Of a stretch of DNA of 27,081 nucleotides, positions 14,767-22,296 are shown piece by piece; position 1 is the first letter of the stretch; each line of letters opens with the position of its first letter. Source of the stretch: JANNNX01 sp031398745 (GTDB lineage: Bacteria > Actinomycetota > Acidimicrobiia > Acidimicrobiales > CADCSY01); NCBI GenBank assembly GCA_031398745.1, contig JANNNX010000047.1, forward strand, positions 1-27,081. The letters run 5' to 3'. A program made the translations under genes and the position numbers. The notes beneath the pieces are model-generated. The model was given only the letters and a program-made list of their open reading frames with translations, made no database searches and had not been told where the DNA came from.

Positions 14767-15093
14767 GTGGGCGCAACCAACCACCTGACCGAGGCCACCT
14801 TCGACGAGGAGATCCTCTCCTCCGATGAACCGGTCATCGTCGACTTCTGGGCCGAGTGGTGCGGCCCGTGCAAGCTCATCGCACCGGTGCTCGACGAGAT
14901 CGCGACCGAGCAGCAGGGCAAGCTCCGGGTGGCCAAGCTCAACGTCGACGACCACCCCGGCATCGCTCGGCGCTACGACGTGATGAGCATCCCGACCCTG
15001 ATCGTCTTCAAGGACGGGAAGGCCGAGAAGCGCCTCATCGGGGCCAAGGGGAAGCACCAGCTGCTCGAGGAGCTGGCTGACTTCATCGTCTGA
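14767..15093 (+). CDS. trxA: Thioredoxin
   Basis: 108-residue thioredoxin, the electron donor for ribonucleotide reductase, MsrA and other enzymes. WAEWCGPCK holds the active-site cysteines C32 and C35; the cis-proline lies in MSIPTL, and FKDGK follows. The start is GTG at 14767, with AAAGGA (14754-14759) 7 nt upstream; the in-frame ATG at 14716 would lie within trxB. It ends the plus-strand redox operon and is followed by a 12-bp-stem hairpin before the convergent parB. The cell-wall amidase gene cwlM that follows trxC in mycobacteria is absent. Confidence 0.97.
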   Translation: MGATNHLTEATFDEEILSSDEPVIVDFWAEWCGPCKLIAPVLDEIATEQQGKLRVAKLNVDDHPGIARRYDVMSIPTLIVFKDGKAEKRLIGAKGKHQLLEELADFIV

Positions 15094-15112
15094 CCACACC
15101 CTCGACCTACCC

Positions 15113-15145
15113 CAACAGCGCGTGGCCCCTGGTCACGCGCTGTTG
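15113..15145. terminator. Bidirectional hairpin between trxA and parB
   Basis: CAACAGCGCGTG (15113-15124) and CACGCGCTGTTG (15134-15145) make a perfect 12-bp stem with a 9-nt loop, 20 nt after the trxA stop and between convergent genes. No T-run on either side. Confidence 0.7.
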
Positions 15146-15157
15146 CGCGTCCGTCGT

Positions 15158-15188
15158 TATCCCCAACGTGACCCACAGGATGGGGATA
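15158..15188. other. Second inverted repeat TATCCCC/GGGGATA in the trxA-parB gap
   Basis: TATCCCC (15158-15164) and GGGGATA (15182-15188) with a 17-nt loop. It may add to termination. TTATCCCCA (15157-15165) also differs from the DnaA box TTATCCACA at only one base, so DnaA binding is an alternative reading. The remaining 15189-15255 shows nothing else. Confidence 0.35.
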
Positions 15189-15255
15189 GACCTGAAGTCG
15201 AGCTGGAAGGGCTACCTCCGGCGCCGGCCTCAACTACCGCTCGATGCCCGGGCCG

Positions 15256-16176
15256 TTACTGGCCCGGGGTCACCATCGCCCGGTAGATGCGTTCGAGGTC
15301 GACGAGGTCAGCGAAGTCGATGACCACCCGACCGTGCTTCGACCCCTCCTCGATCCGAACCCGAGTGTCGAGACGCTCGGCCAAGAGCCGCTCCAGCTCG
15401 AGAAGCCCCGGCGGGCGCAAGCCCACTGCGGGCCCTGGTCCTGCGGGGGGATCGGTACGCCGACTCTCCTCGGCCTCGTCGGTCGGGGAGTCGGCGTCGG
15501 AGGCCTCGCGAGCAGCCTTGATGCGCTCCTCGACGATTCGCACCGACCAGCTGTCTTCCACCGCGGCGATCGCCAGTGACTCCTGCAGCCCACGATCGGG
15601 CGTGCCGAGAAGAGCCCGAGCGTGGCCGCCAGAGAGCTTGCCCTCCCGCACCAGACGTTGCACCGACGGCGGGAGCTGAAACAGTCGCAGTGCGTTGGTC
15701 ACCGCGGTTCGGCCACGCCCGACCCTGGTCGCGACCACTTCGTGGGTGAATCCGAACTCCTCGATGAGCTGCTGGTAGGCAGCCGCCTCCTCCAGAGGGT
15801 TCAGGTCCTGACGGTGAAGGTTCTCGACGAGGGCTTCCTCGAGAGATCGGCTGTCCTCCACTTCCCGAACGATGACCGGGACCACCGGTACCCCCGCTCG
15901 CCGGGCGGCGCGCCAGCGTCGCTCACCGGCGATGAGCTCATAGCGGTCATCGCCCAAGGCCCGGACGAGCAGCGGCTGGAGGACGCCCAGCTCCTGGATC
16001 GATGCCGTGAGGCTCCGGAGGGTGTCTTCGTCGAAGTGCTGCCGAGGTTGGTGGGGATTCGGCTCGATGGCGCTGGTGGGCACCTCTCGATAGGTCGCGT
16101 CGGAACTCGCGCCCGCCACCTCCGGCGGGATCAGCGCGCCGAGCCCCTTACCGAGTCCGCTCCGTCGGGCGACCAC
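15256..16176 (-). CDS. parB: Chromosome-partitioning protein ParB (CTPase clamp)
   Basis: 306-residue ParB that loads on parS and slides as a CTP-gated clamp to organise origin segregation. N-terminal LGKGLGALI (8-16) is the ParA-activating peptide; the CTP-binding core shows the arginine patch AGERRWRAA (83-91) and ENLHRQDLNPLEEAAAYQQL (118-137); the helix-turn-helix for parS is around FTHEVVATRVGRGRTAVTNALRL (143-165); the C-terminal dimer domain starts near LLELERLLAERL. GTG at 16176 has a strong AAGGAGG 6 nt upstream that lies inside the parA 3' end; the genes overlap by 29 bp. It is the last gene of the minus-strand operon. Confidence 0.96.
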   Translation of the reverse strand: MVARRSGLGKGLGALIPPEVAGASSDATYREVPTSAIEPNPHQPRQHFDEDTLRSLTASIQELGVLQPLLVRALGDDRYELIAGERRWRAARRAGVPVVPVIVREVEDSRSLEEALVENLHRQDLNPLEEAAAYQQLIEEFGFTHEVVATRVGRGRTAVTNALRLFQLPPSVQRLVREGKLSGGHARALLGTPDRGLQESLAIAAVEDSWSVRIVEERIKAAREASDADSPTDEAEESRRTDPPAGPGPAVGLRPPGLLELERLLAERLDTRVRIEEGSKHGRVVIDFADLVDLERIYRAMVTPGQ

Positions 16177-17182
16177 CGCTCACCTCCTTGGCTAGCTCCC
16201 GGTAGGCAACCGCTCCCCGGGACGTCGGATCGAACGCCACGATGGGCTGCCCGAACGAGGGCGCCTCCGAGAGCCGGACCGTCCGGGGGATCACCACCCG
16301 GCAGACGGTGTCTCCGAAGTGAGCACGTACGTCCTGGACCACCTGGTCGGCCAGCTTCGTGCGGGCATCGTGCATCACCAACACGATGGCGCTCACCTCG
16401 AGGGTCGGGTTGAGGTTCCGCTGGACCAGCGCCACGTTGCGAAGAAGTTGGCCGAGGCCCTCGAGGGCGTAGTACTCGCACTGAACCGGTACGACCACCT
16501 CGGACGCCGCCGCCAGGCCGTTGATCGTGAGCAGCCCCAGCGACGGGGGACAGTCGATGAGGACGTAGTCGAAGTCATCGAGGACAGACTCGAGCGCCCG
16601 CTTCAGCCGGAGCTCCCGACTGAAGGCCGGGACCAGCTCGATTTCGGCACCGGCCAGGTCGAGGCTGGCCGGTGCGACGAAAAGGTTGCGCATGGCCGTC
16701 GGTTCAATGCAGTCGTCGATCGGGGTCTCGGACACGATGACGTCGTACATCGATGCCGACAGGTCGCGGGGGTTGAGGCCGAGGCCGGTGGACGCGTTGC
16801 CCTGCGGATCCAAGTCGCAGATCAGCACCCGGTAGCCCAGGTCGGCCAGGCATGCTCCCAGGTTGATAGCCGTCGTGGTCTTGCCAACCCCACCCTTCTG
16901 GTTGGCCAGGGCGATGACCCGGGGCAGCGGGCGAGCGAAGTCGCGGCCGCCGGGAGCAGTGGCGACCGCCTCGGGGCGCCCGGCATCGACCGGCGCCTCG
17001 ACGGACGACGCCTCGACCGCCTCGTCATCGAAGACCGCGGGCTCGGGCTGCTCGGCGGGCTCGGGCTGCTCGGCGGGCTCGACATCCACCGACTCCGTAG
17101 CCACCTCGGGAGCAAGGGTGGTAGGGCCCTTGCGGCGGCGACCGAACCAGTGGCGGTCGGCACCACTGGAGACATCAGTCAC
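16148..17182 (-). CDS. parA: Chromosome-partitioning ATPase ParA (Soj-type)
   Basis: 344-residue Walker-type ATPase that moves ParB-parS complexes. Deviant Walker A KGGVGKTT (96-103, signature lysines K96 and K101), CDLDPQGNAS (122-131) and Walker B DYVLIDCPPSLG (205-216). The first ~85 residues are an acidic, Pro/Glu/Ala-rich extension with a PAEQPEPAEQPEP repeat (37-49). The frame is open up to an ATG at 17245, but I chose the GTG at 17182: GAGGA lies 7 nt before it, and the upstream codons are simply the parS palindrome read as protein. It follows rsmG by 64 nt. Confidence 0.94.
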   Translation of the reverse strand: MTDVSSGADRHWFGRRRKGPTTLAPEVATESVDVEPAEQPEPAEQPEPAVFDDEAVEASSVEAPVDAGRPEAVATAPGGRDFARPLPRVIALANQKGGVGKTTTAINLGACLADLGYRVLICDLDPQGNASTGLGLNPRDLSASMYDVIVSETPIDDCIEPTAMRNLFVAPASLDLAGAEIELVPAFSRELRLKRALESVLDDFDYVLIDCPPSLGLLTINGLAAASEVVVPVQCEYYALEGLGQLLRNVALVQRNLNPTLEVSAIVLVMHDARTKLADQVVQDVRAHFGDTVCRVVIPRTVRLSEAPSFGQPIVAFDPTSRGAVAYRELAKEVSGGRPTERTR

Positions 17183-17226
17183 CCGTCGATCCTCGCGGTC
17201 GACCGATCCACATGCAAGGACCCTTT

Positions 17227-17246
17227 GATGTTCCACGTGGAACATC
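17227..17246. promoter_or_regulatory. parS: parS centromere site
   Basis: Perfect 20-bp palindrome whose core TGTTCCACGTGGAACA (17229-17244) differs from the canonical TGTTTCACGTGAAACA only at one symmetric position; the C in the left arm is also found in the original B. subtilis site. It begins directly after the rsmG stop codon and lies in the parA leader, where ParB can nucleate and may also repress parAB. It is the only such site I see in the window. Confidence 0.9.
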
Positions 17247-17873
17247 TCACCAGAGCGGCCGCTTGGTGGGGACCCCGGTGCGACGGGGGAATCGAGCGGG
17301 ACACGGGGTCACCTGCTCGAGGACCACGAACGACGGGGGACCCGATACCCACCGGCGGGCGCGCATTCCCAGAGCGTCCAGCCCCGACGGCGACCACCTT
17401 TCGACGTGGGGGCCTCCCGGTGGCTCGCTCACGATCGCCATCCCACCGACACTGAGTAGCGGCGCGGCGCACTCCGCCACGACCGGGGGCGGGCCGAAGC
17501 TTCTCGCCAGGACCGCCGAGGCCGCCCCCCGGAGTTCGGGTCGCCGACCGGCGAGTTCGGCCCGCTCGGCGACGACTTCCACCCGGTCCGACCAGCCCAA
17601 ACGGCCGACCGCCTCCTCGAGGAAGGCCGCCCGGCGTACCGAACCCTCCACCAGCACCAGATGGTGCTCGGGGTAGGTATCGGCCACCACCAGCCCGGGA
17701 AGACCCCCGCCGGGCCCGAGATCGATCCAGGGGCCCGGGGCCTGGGCCCCTGACTCCTCCTGAAGAACGGCCGCAAAGGCCCGCGAATGCTCGACCTGCT
17801 CGTCGATCTCAGTCGGCCCGAGGAACCCCTGCTGCTGTGCTTCCCGCAGGAGGTCGCCGACCGAGGTCACCAT
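17247..17873 (-). CDS. rsmG: 16S rRNA (guanine527-N7)-methyltransferase RsmG
   Basis: 208-residue SAM-dependent methyltransferase (GidB) acting on G527 of 16S rRNA; loss causes low-level streptomycin resistance in other species. The SAM-binding loop WIDLGPGGGLPGLVVA (49-64) is clear, followed by LVEGSVRRAAFLEEAVGRLG (74-93) and ARSFGPPPVVAECAAPLLSVGG. ATG at 17873 with a GTG next to it; a GAGG lies about 9 nt upstream. It sits 34 nt after jag and ends at the parS site, the usual jag-rsmG-parA order. Confidence 0.93.
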   Translation of the reverse strand: MVTSVGDLLREAQQQGFLGPTEIDEQVEHSRAFAAVLQEESGAQAPGPWIDLGPGGGLPGLVVADTYPEHHLVLVEGSVRRAAFLEEAVGRLGWSDRVEVVAERAELAGRRPELRGAASAVLARSFGPPPVVAECAAPLLSVGGMAIVSEPPGGPHVERWSPSGLDALGMRARRWVSGPPSFVVLEQVTPCPARFPRRTGVPTKRPLW

Positions 17874-17907
17874 GCTCCGGGACCTCGGTCGGCGTCGACC
17901 TCCCGGT

Positions 17908-18831
17908 TCAATCGACCTCGGCGCTCGAGTGAGCCGGGGCGATGACCACGTAGCGACGCGGATCCTCGCCGTGCGACGAGGTGGTAACACCCGCAAGCTC
18001 AGCCAGCGCGTCGTGCACCACCTTGCGGTCGGCGCTTCCCATGGGCTCAAGCGAACGAGCGGTGCCCGTCGACTCGACCTCGGACGCCACCTGTTCGGCG
18101 AAGCGGGCCAGGGCCTCGTGTCGACGCTGACGGTAGCCGCCGACGTCGACACGAAGGCGGGTCTCCGACGCTCCCCCGGTATAGCGCTGGAGCGCGATCC
18201 GGCTCAGCTCCTGGACGGCCTGCAGCGTCGCCCCCTTGGGGCCGACCAGGAGGCCCAGGTCTCGACCGTCGACCTCGATCTCGATTCCCCCGTCGGTGCC
18301 CTCGACCGCGACGACCTCTCCCTCGACCTCGAACGAAGCAACCAGTCCGGCCACAAAGGTCTTCGCCAACTCGGCCTGATCCTCCCAACTCGGTGCTTCC
18401 ACGAGAACATCCTCCTTCTGCTGACGAGGAGCCCTCGCCGTCCTTGGGGCCTTGGGCGTGGGTGATGGGGACCCGGCGGCGGGACCTCGCGGACGCCGGC
18501 CGCTGCGGGGCGCGCCGACCGGATCGTCGGCAGACCGAACGGAGTCGCCCTCGCTCTCGGTGCTACCGGCCTCCGCACCGCCACGAGCGCGACGGTTGCC
18601 GTTGCGTTCGGTCGGACGGCGCTTGCGCTCACGCCGATCGGTCTTCGGCGGTGGGGCCTGGGGCCTCACCCGGGCTCGGATCCGAGCCTCTTGACGAACT
18701 CGACCGAAGAGGCCGACCTTCGGCTCTTCCACGGTGACGAACTCGGCGTCGTCTTCGTCGACACCGAGTTGGTCGAGCGCCTGCTCCTTGGCCTCGTCAA
18801 CGGTCTTCCCTGTGGTCTCAACCCATTCCAT
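17908..18831 (-). CDS. jag: RNA-binding protein Jag/KhpB (SpoIIIJ-associated)
   Basis: 307-residue protein: Jag-N domain (1-56, WVETTGKTVDEAKEQALDQLGVDEDDAEFVTVEEPKVGLFG), a long basic Arg/Pro/Ser linker (about 57-140), a KH domain with GPKG instead of the more common GxRG loop (LLVGPKGATLQAVQELSRI), and a C-terminal R3H domain (RRHEALARFA through DRKVVHDALAEL). KhpB proteins bind many RNAs and influence cell division and wall synthesis. ATG at 18831 with GAGGAA upstream, 5 nt after the yidC stop; the linker is longer than in Firmicutes but usual for actinobacteria. Confidence 0.92.
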   Translation of the reverse strand: MEWVETTGKTVDEAKEQALDQLGVDEDDAEFVTVEEPKVGLFGRVRQEARIRARVRPQAPPPKTDRRERKRRPTERNGNRRARGGAEAGSTESEGDSVRSADDPVGAPRSGRRPRGPAAGSPSPTPKAPRTARAPRQQKEDVLVEAPSWEDQAELAKTFVAGLVASFEVEGEVVAVEGTDGGIEIEVDGRDLGLLVGPKGATLQAVQELSRIALQRYTGGASETRLRVDVGGYRQRRHEALARFAEQVASEVESTGTARSLEPMGSADRKVVHDALAELAGVTTSSHGEDPRRYVVIAPAHSSAEVD

Positions 18832-18836
18832 GGCTG

Positions 18837-19691
18837 CTACTTCCTCTTGCGCTTGCGACGGGCGGCGGGGCGTGGTGGAGCGGTGTCCTCCACCGCCAGC
18901 GCCGGCGGAACGGCCGGGTCCTTGGCACCATTGGCCCGCCGATCCGGTGCCGACGACTTGGAGCCGCCCCGACCGAACTCGACGTAGGTGACCCACGCCT
19001 GTTGTGCGACGCGGACCATGTTGGACACCACGAAGTACACGACCACGCCGGCCGGGATCGACAACGAGATCGGCACGAAGACGAATGGCAGGAACTTCAT
19101 GATCGCCTGCTGTTGGGAGCTGCCGGTCTGAGGTGAACGACCGGTGACCTGGCGCTGTTGGTACCAGCCGGTGAGGGCCACCAGGCCGACCAGGACGAAG
19201 TAGGGGAGCGCCTTGACGATCCCGCCGTCATCGAGCTGCTCCAGCGCGTCGCGCGACAGGTCCATCCCCCACGAGACCATCTCGCTGGTCTTGCTCAGGG
19301 CCTGGTAGAGCGCGGTGTCGTGGTCCAGGTAACGGGGATCGAACTTTCCGTCGTCCCCGCTGTGGGTGAGCCCCTCGAGCACCCGGTACAGGATCATGAA
19401 CACCGGCAATTGGATGAGCACCGGCAGGCACGACGTGAGCGGGTTGATGTTGTTGGCCGTGTAGAAGGCCATCGTCTCGCGGTTGAGCGCCTCGCGATCG
19501 TCCTTGTACTGGACCTGCAGCTTCTTCAGCTCGGGCTGGAGCCGCTGGAGGGCGATGGCCGAACGGGCACTCTTGATCGACAGCGGGCTGAGCACCGCCA
19601 TGATGGCCAAGGTGAACAGCACGATGGCCCCGCCATAGGAGGGCCAGACGTCGTAGAAGAAGGCCAGCAGGCCGGCGAGGGGATCGAACAT
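18837..19691 (-). CDS. yidC: Membrane protein insertase YidC/Oxa1
   Basis: 284-residue insertase of the short, Gram-positive type without periplasmic P1 domain. Seen: TM1 (about 20-37), a basic coiled hairpin (IKSARSAIALQRLQPELKKLQVQYKDDREALNRETMAFY), the NPLTSCLPVLIQLPVF helix (84-98), further membrane helices around 161-176 and 199-226, and a tail ending in RRKRKRK. The groove arginine expected in TM1 five residues before the Pro-Leu (as in VRLLLxPL) is Met31 here; no Arg or Lys lies in TM1. Its ATG directly abuts the yidD stop, with AGAGGA inside yidD as ribosome binding site. Confidence 0.94.
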   Translation of the reverse strand: MFDPLAGLLAFFYDVWPSYGGAIVLFTLAIMAVLSPLSIKSARSAIALQRLQPELKKLQVQYKDDREALNRETMAFYTANNINPLTSCLPVLIQLPVFMILYRVLEGLTHSGDDGKFDPRYLDHDTALYQALSKTSEMVSWGMDLSRDALEQLDDGGIVKALPYFVLVGLVALTGWYQQRQVTGRSPQTGSSQQQAIMKFLPFVFVPISLSIPAGVVVYFVVSNMVRVAQQAWVTYVEFGRGGSKSSAPDRRANGAKDPAVPPALAVEDTAPPRPAARRKRKRK

Positions 19692-19922
19692 CTAGGCATT
19701 CCTCTCGTCGGGGACGGGATCAAGCCCGAAGCGTCCCCAGGGGTGGCATCGACCGAGACGCCGGAGGGCGAGCCAGCCACCCCGCCACGCCCCATGGCGC
19801 TCGATCGCCTCGATTGCGTAGGCCGAGCAGGTCGGGGTGAAGCGGCAGGGCGAGGGTCGGCCGGCCCTCGCCATCTGCCACAACCGGGCACCCGCGATCA
19901 GGCAACGAGCGAAGATGCTCAT
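19692..19922 (-). CDS. yidD: Membrane protein insertion efficiency factor YidD
   Basis: 76-residue amphipathic protein that helps insertion by YidC. Family core: RCLIAGARLWQ, PCRFTPTCSAYAIEAIERHGAWRGGWLALRRLGRCHPW and a short tail; the three cysteines of the CRFxPTCS...CHPW pattern are present. ATG at 19922 overlaps the rnpA stop (ATGA, 4 nt), and its own stop touches the yidC ATG. Confidence 0.95.
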   Translation of the reverse strand: MSIFARCLIAGARLWQMARAGRPSPCRFTPTCSAYAIEAIERHGAWRGGWLALRRLGRCHPWGRFGLDPVPDERNA

Positions 19923-20275
19923 GACCGTCGGGCGAGGCGGTCGAGCCGGGCCAGGCTGGTGTCGAGCTGGCGGCCCAAGGTGGCGTGGTCGAGGGGGCTC
20001 GGCCCGGGCCTGATCCTGATCAGGTAATCCCCCGCCGGTAGATCCACGCGGGCTCGACACAGGGCCCGCAGCCGCCGCCGGACCTGATTCCGCGCCACTG
20101 CCGAACCCACCGATCGGGGTACGGCGAATCCGACCCGCGGAGGGCGCACCTGCTCGTCGCCACGCCAGCTCACCGCCACTCGCCCACTCTGTGCGCGAAC
20201 TCCACCACTCATGATCGTCTCGAAGGCGCGGCGCCCGCGGAGCCGCTGGATCGCCGGCACCTGGAGGTCGCTCAC
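19919..20275 (-). CDS. rnpA: Ribonuclease P protein component
   Basis: 118-residue basic protein subunit of RNase P, needed with the M1 RNA for 5' maturation of tRNAs. N-terminal RLRGRRAFETIMSGG, then RVGFAVPRSVGSAVARNQVRRRLRALCR, a variant of the RNR signature (ARNQVRRRL instead of RNRVKRRL). GTG at 20275 overlaps the rpmH stop (GTGA); its stop overlaps the yidD ATG. Confidence 0.93.
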   Translation of the reverse strand: MSDLQVPAIQRLRGRRAFETIMSGGVRAQSGRVAVSWRGDEQVRPPRVGFAVPRSVGSAVARNQVRRRLRALCRARVDLPAGDYLIRIRPGPSPLDHATLGRQLDTSLARLDRLARRS

Positions 20276-20406
20276 GCCGACAGGCGCAATCGGCCCTTCT
20301 GGCGGCGGGCCTTGAGCACGGCACGGCCGGCGCGGGTCGCCATCCGGTGGCGGAACCCGTGCCGCTTCGCCCGACGCCGGTTGTTCGGCTGGTACGTGCG
20401 CTTCAC
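20272..20406 (-). CDS. rpmH: 50S ribosomal protein L34
   Basis: 44-residue bL34: KRTYQPNNRRRAKRHGFRHRM followed by TRAGRAVLKARRQKGRLRLSA, full length for the family. GTG at 20406 with GAGGAGG 8 nt upstream. It heads the minus-strand block and faces away from dnaA across the 363-bp gap. The 4-nt overlap with rnpA ties the expression of the two. Confidence 0.97.
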   Translation of the reverse strand: MKRTYQPNNRRRAKRHGFRHRMATRAGRAVLKARRQKGRLRLSA

Positions 20407-20540
20407 GACCTCATCCTCCTCGACGGTCGCCACGCGACGCGCCTTGCGGCACCGACGCTGGGTCTTCCGGAGAGATCTGGCCCCGGAAGGGGATGCCGGC
20501 ACACGGGGACCGACGCAGGGGGCGCCGGCAGTGAACGACA

Positions 20541-20546
20541 AGGGTA
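20541..20546 (-). promoter_or_regulatory. Candidate -10 box of rpmH (TACCCT)
   Basis: Minus-strand TACCCT with TTGGCC 19 nt further upstream; would give a leader of about 130 nt before rpmH. Pattern match only. Confidence 0.3.
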
Positions 20547-20645
20547 GATCCTCGGGCCGGGAGCCGGCCAATCATCGTCTTTTGCTTACCGCGAGGCCCC
20601 GTCGGCCCCTTGCCGGGTGGCACGGGACAGCCCCGGCGAGCGCCC

Positions 20646-20675
20646 TTGCGCGGCGTCGCGACCCGAGCCTACGGT
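20646..20675 (+). promoter_or_regulatory. Candidate dnaA promoter
   Basis: TTGCGC (20646-20651), 18-nt spacer, TACGGT (20670-20675); the transcript would start about 90 nt before dnaA and cover the DnaA boxes, permitting autoregulation. Confidence 0.35.
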
Positions 20676-20769
20676 CAGGCGCTTCGCGCACCGGGCAGGA
20701 GCCGCTCGGGCCCTTCCAGGCGCGCGTGCGCGTTTTCCACCACATGTGGATCCGGTTGTGGACAACTGA

Positions 20770-22296
20770 GTGCTGCGGGAAGTGAGTGACCGGGTGGCAG
20801 AGCCGGAAGGCCTCTGGGGTGCATGCGTCGACGGCCTCCGGGAGCGGGTGCCTCCCGCGGTCTGGCAGAGCTGCTTCGCGGCCACGTCGGTGGTTCCCAC
20901 CAGCGACAACCGACTGGTGCTGGCCGTGCCGAGCTCGCTGGTCAAGGAGCGGATCGAGCAGCGGTGGCTGACGACCATCACCGATGTGCTCCACGATCTC
21001 GGCGCCCGCGACGTCACCGTCGAGCTCACCATCCGCCCCGACGAACCGACCGAGCTCTTCCCCGGCATCGGCGGCTTCGACGCTGCCCACGCGGCGTCGG
21101 CCTCGGTACCGAGCGAGGACCGGCGCGACGGTCACGCCCCCGCCGAGGTCGACGACTACGTCGGCACCCCGGGCCCGGAGTCGCTCGGTCCTTCGATGAG
21201 CGCCACGCCGCTCGACGTCCGCATCGAGGCGGCCCGCCGCGACCGCCAGGCCAAACGAGACAGCTGGGCCCCGTCACTCAACGCCCGCTACACCTTCGAC
21301 GCCTTCGTGACCGGGAGTTCGAACCACTTCGCCCACGCCGCCGCCCTGGCAGTGGCCGAGACCCCGGCCCGATCCTTCAACCCGCTGTTCATCTACGGAG
21401 TGGCCGGACTCGGCAAGACCCACCTACTGCACGCCATCGCCCACTACGTCCACGAGCACTACCCGGCCTACAACGTGCGCTACGTCTCCACCGAGGCGTT
21501 CATGAACGACTTCGTGGAGGCCATCCGCACCAACACCACCGCCGCCTTCAAGCGGCGGTACCGCGAGGCCGACGTGCTCCTGGTCGACGACATCCAGTTC
21601 ATGGAGGGCAAGGAAGGCCTCCAGGAGGAGTTCTTCTACACCTTCAACGAGCTCCACGGCGCCAACCGCCAGATCGTGCTCAGCTCGGATCGGCCACCCC
21701 GGGCCATCGCCACCCTCGAGGAGCGACTCCGCAGCCGGTTCGAGTGGGGCCTGATCACCGACATCCAGCCCCCCGACCTCGAGACCCGCCTGGCCATCCT
21801 CCGCAAGAAGGCCGAGCGCGAGGCCACACCCGTCCCCGGCGACGTCCTCGAGTTCATCGCCGACCGGGCCACCGCCAACATTCGCGAGCTCGAGGGGGCC
21901 CTCATCCGGGTCAGCGCCTTTGCCTCACTGAACCGGACAGTTCCCACCGTGGCCATGGCCAGCGAGGTCCTGGCCGACATCCTCAACGACTCGAAGCCCC
22001 GGGTGATCACCGCCAAGATGATCATCCAGGCGACGGCCGAGCAGTTCGACTTCTCCGTCGACGAGCTCTGCAGCAAGTCTCGGCGGCGTCCCCTGGTGAC
22101 CGCCCGCCAGATCGGCATGTACGTCACCCGGGAGATGACCGACCTCTCCTACCCGGCCATCGCCCGGGATTTCGGGGGGCGAGACCACACCACCGTCATC
22201 CACGCAGTGGAGAAGATCGGGGCCTTGATGAAGGAGCGCCGCCAGATCTACGACCAGGTCACCGACCTCATGCAGGTCATCCGGGCCGGTGGCTGA
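20770..22296 (+). CDS. dnaA: Chromosomal replication initiator DnaA
   Basis: 508 residues from this start. Domain I (about 1-90, LWGACVDGLRERVPPAVWQSCF and LAVPSSLVKERIEQRW), a short acidic domain II (about 100-165), AAA+ domain III with YGVAGLGKTHLL (209-220), LLVDDIQFMEG (270-280), LSSDRPP (304-310), RLRSRFEWGL (319-328) and NIRELEGALIRV, and DNA-binding domain IV with RQIGMYVTREMTDLSYPAIARDFGGRDHTTVIHA. The start is uncertain: GTG codons at 20770, 20782 and 20794 are all possible; a purine-rich GGGAAG (20777-20782) would favour 20794. The perfect DnaA box ends 4 nt before 20770. Confidence 0.97.
   Translation: MLREVSDRVAEPEGLWGACVDGLRERVPPAVWQSCFAATSVVPTSDNRLVLAVPSSLVKERIEQRWLTTITDVLHDLGARDVTVELTIRPDEPTELFPGIGGFDAAHAASASVPSEDRRDGHAPAEVDDYVGTPGPESLGPSMSATPLDVRIEAARRDRQAKRDSWAPSLNARYTFDAFVTGSSNHFAHAAALAVAETPARSFNPLFIYGVAGLGKTHLLHAIAHYVHEHYPAYNVRYVSTEAFMNDFVEAIRTNTTAAFKRRYREADVLLVDDIQFMEGKEGLQEEFFYTFNELHGANRQIVLSSDRPPRAIATLEERLRSRFEWGLITDIQPPDLETRLAILRKKAEREATPVPGDVLEFIADRATANIRELEGALIRVSAFASLNRTVPTVAMASEVLADILNDSKPRVITAKMIIQATAEQFDFSVDELCSKSRRRPLVTARQIGMYVTREMTDLSYPAIARDFGGRDHTTVIHAVEKIGALMKERRQIYDQVTDLMQVIRAGG

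Larger units (their letters stand above)
20407..20769. other. oriC: rpmH-dnaA intergenic region (363 bp), probable part of oriC
   Basis: No gene is present. It holds the rpmH leader with an inverted repeat CTTCCGG/CCGGAAG (20464-20470/20483-20489), candidate promoters for rpmH and dnaA, and close to dnaA a DnaA-box group: a perfect actinobacterial box TTGTCCACA on the minus strand (20757-20765) and two weaker ones (TTTTCCACC at 20733-20741; GGATCCACA on the minus strand, 20745-20753). A 14-nt alternating purine-pyrimidine tract (20720-20733) stands directly before them. There are few boxes compared with the dozen or more in Streptomyces. Confidence 0.6.

Noticed and set aside
17183..17245. 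parA start at the ATG of 17245 (protein beginning MFHVEH)
   Set aside because: Those codons are the parS palindrome translated; a GTG with a good ribosome binding site is found at 17182.
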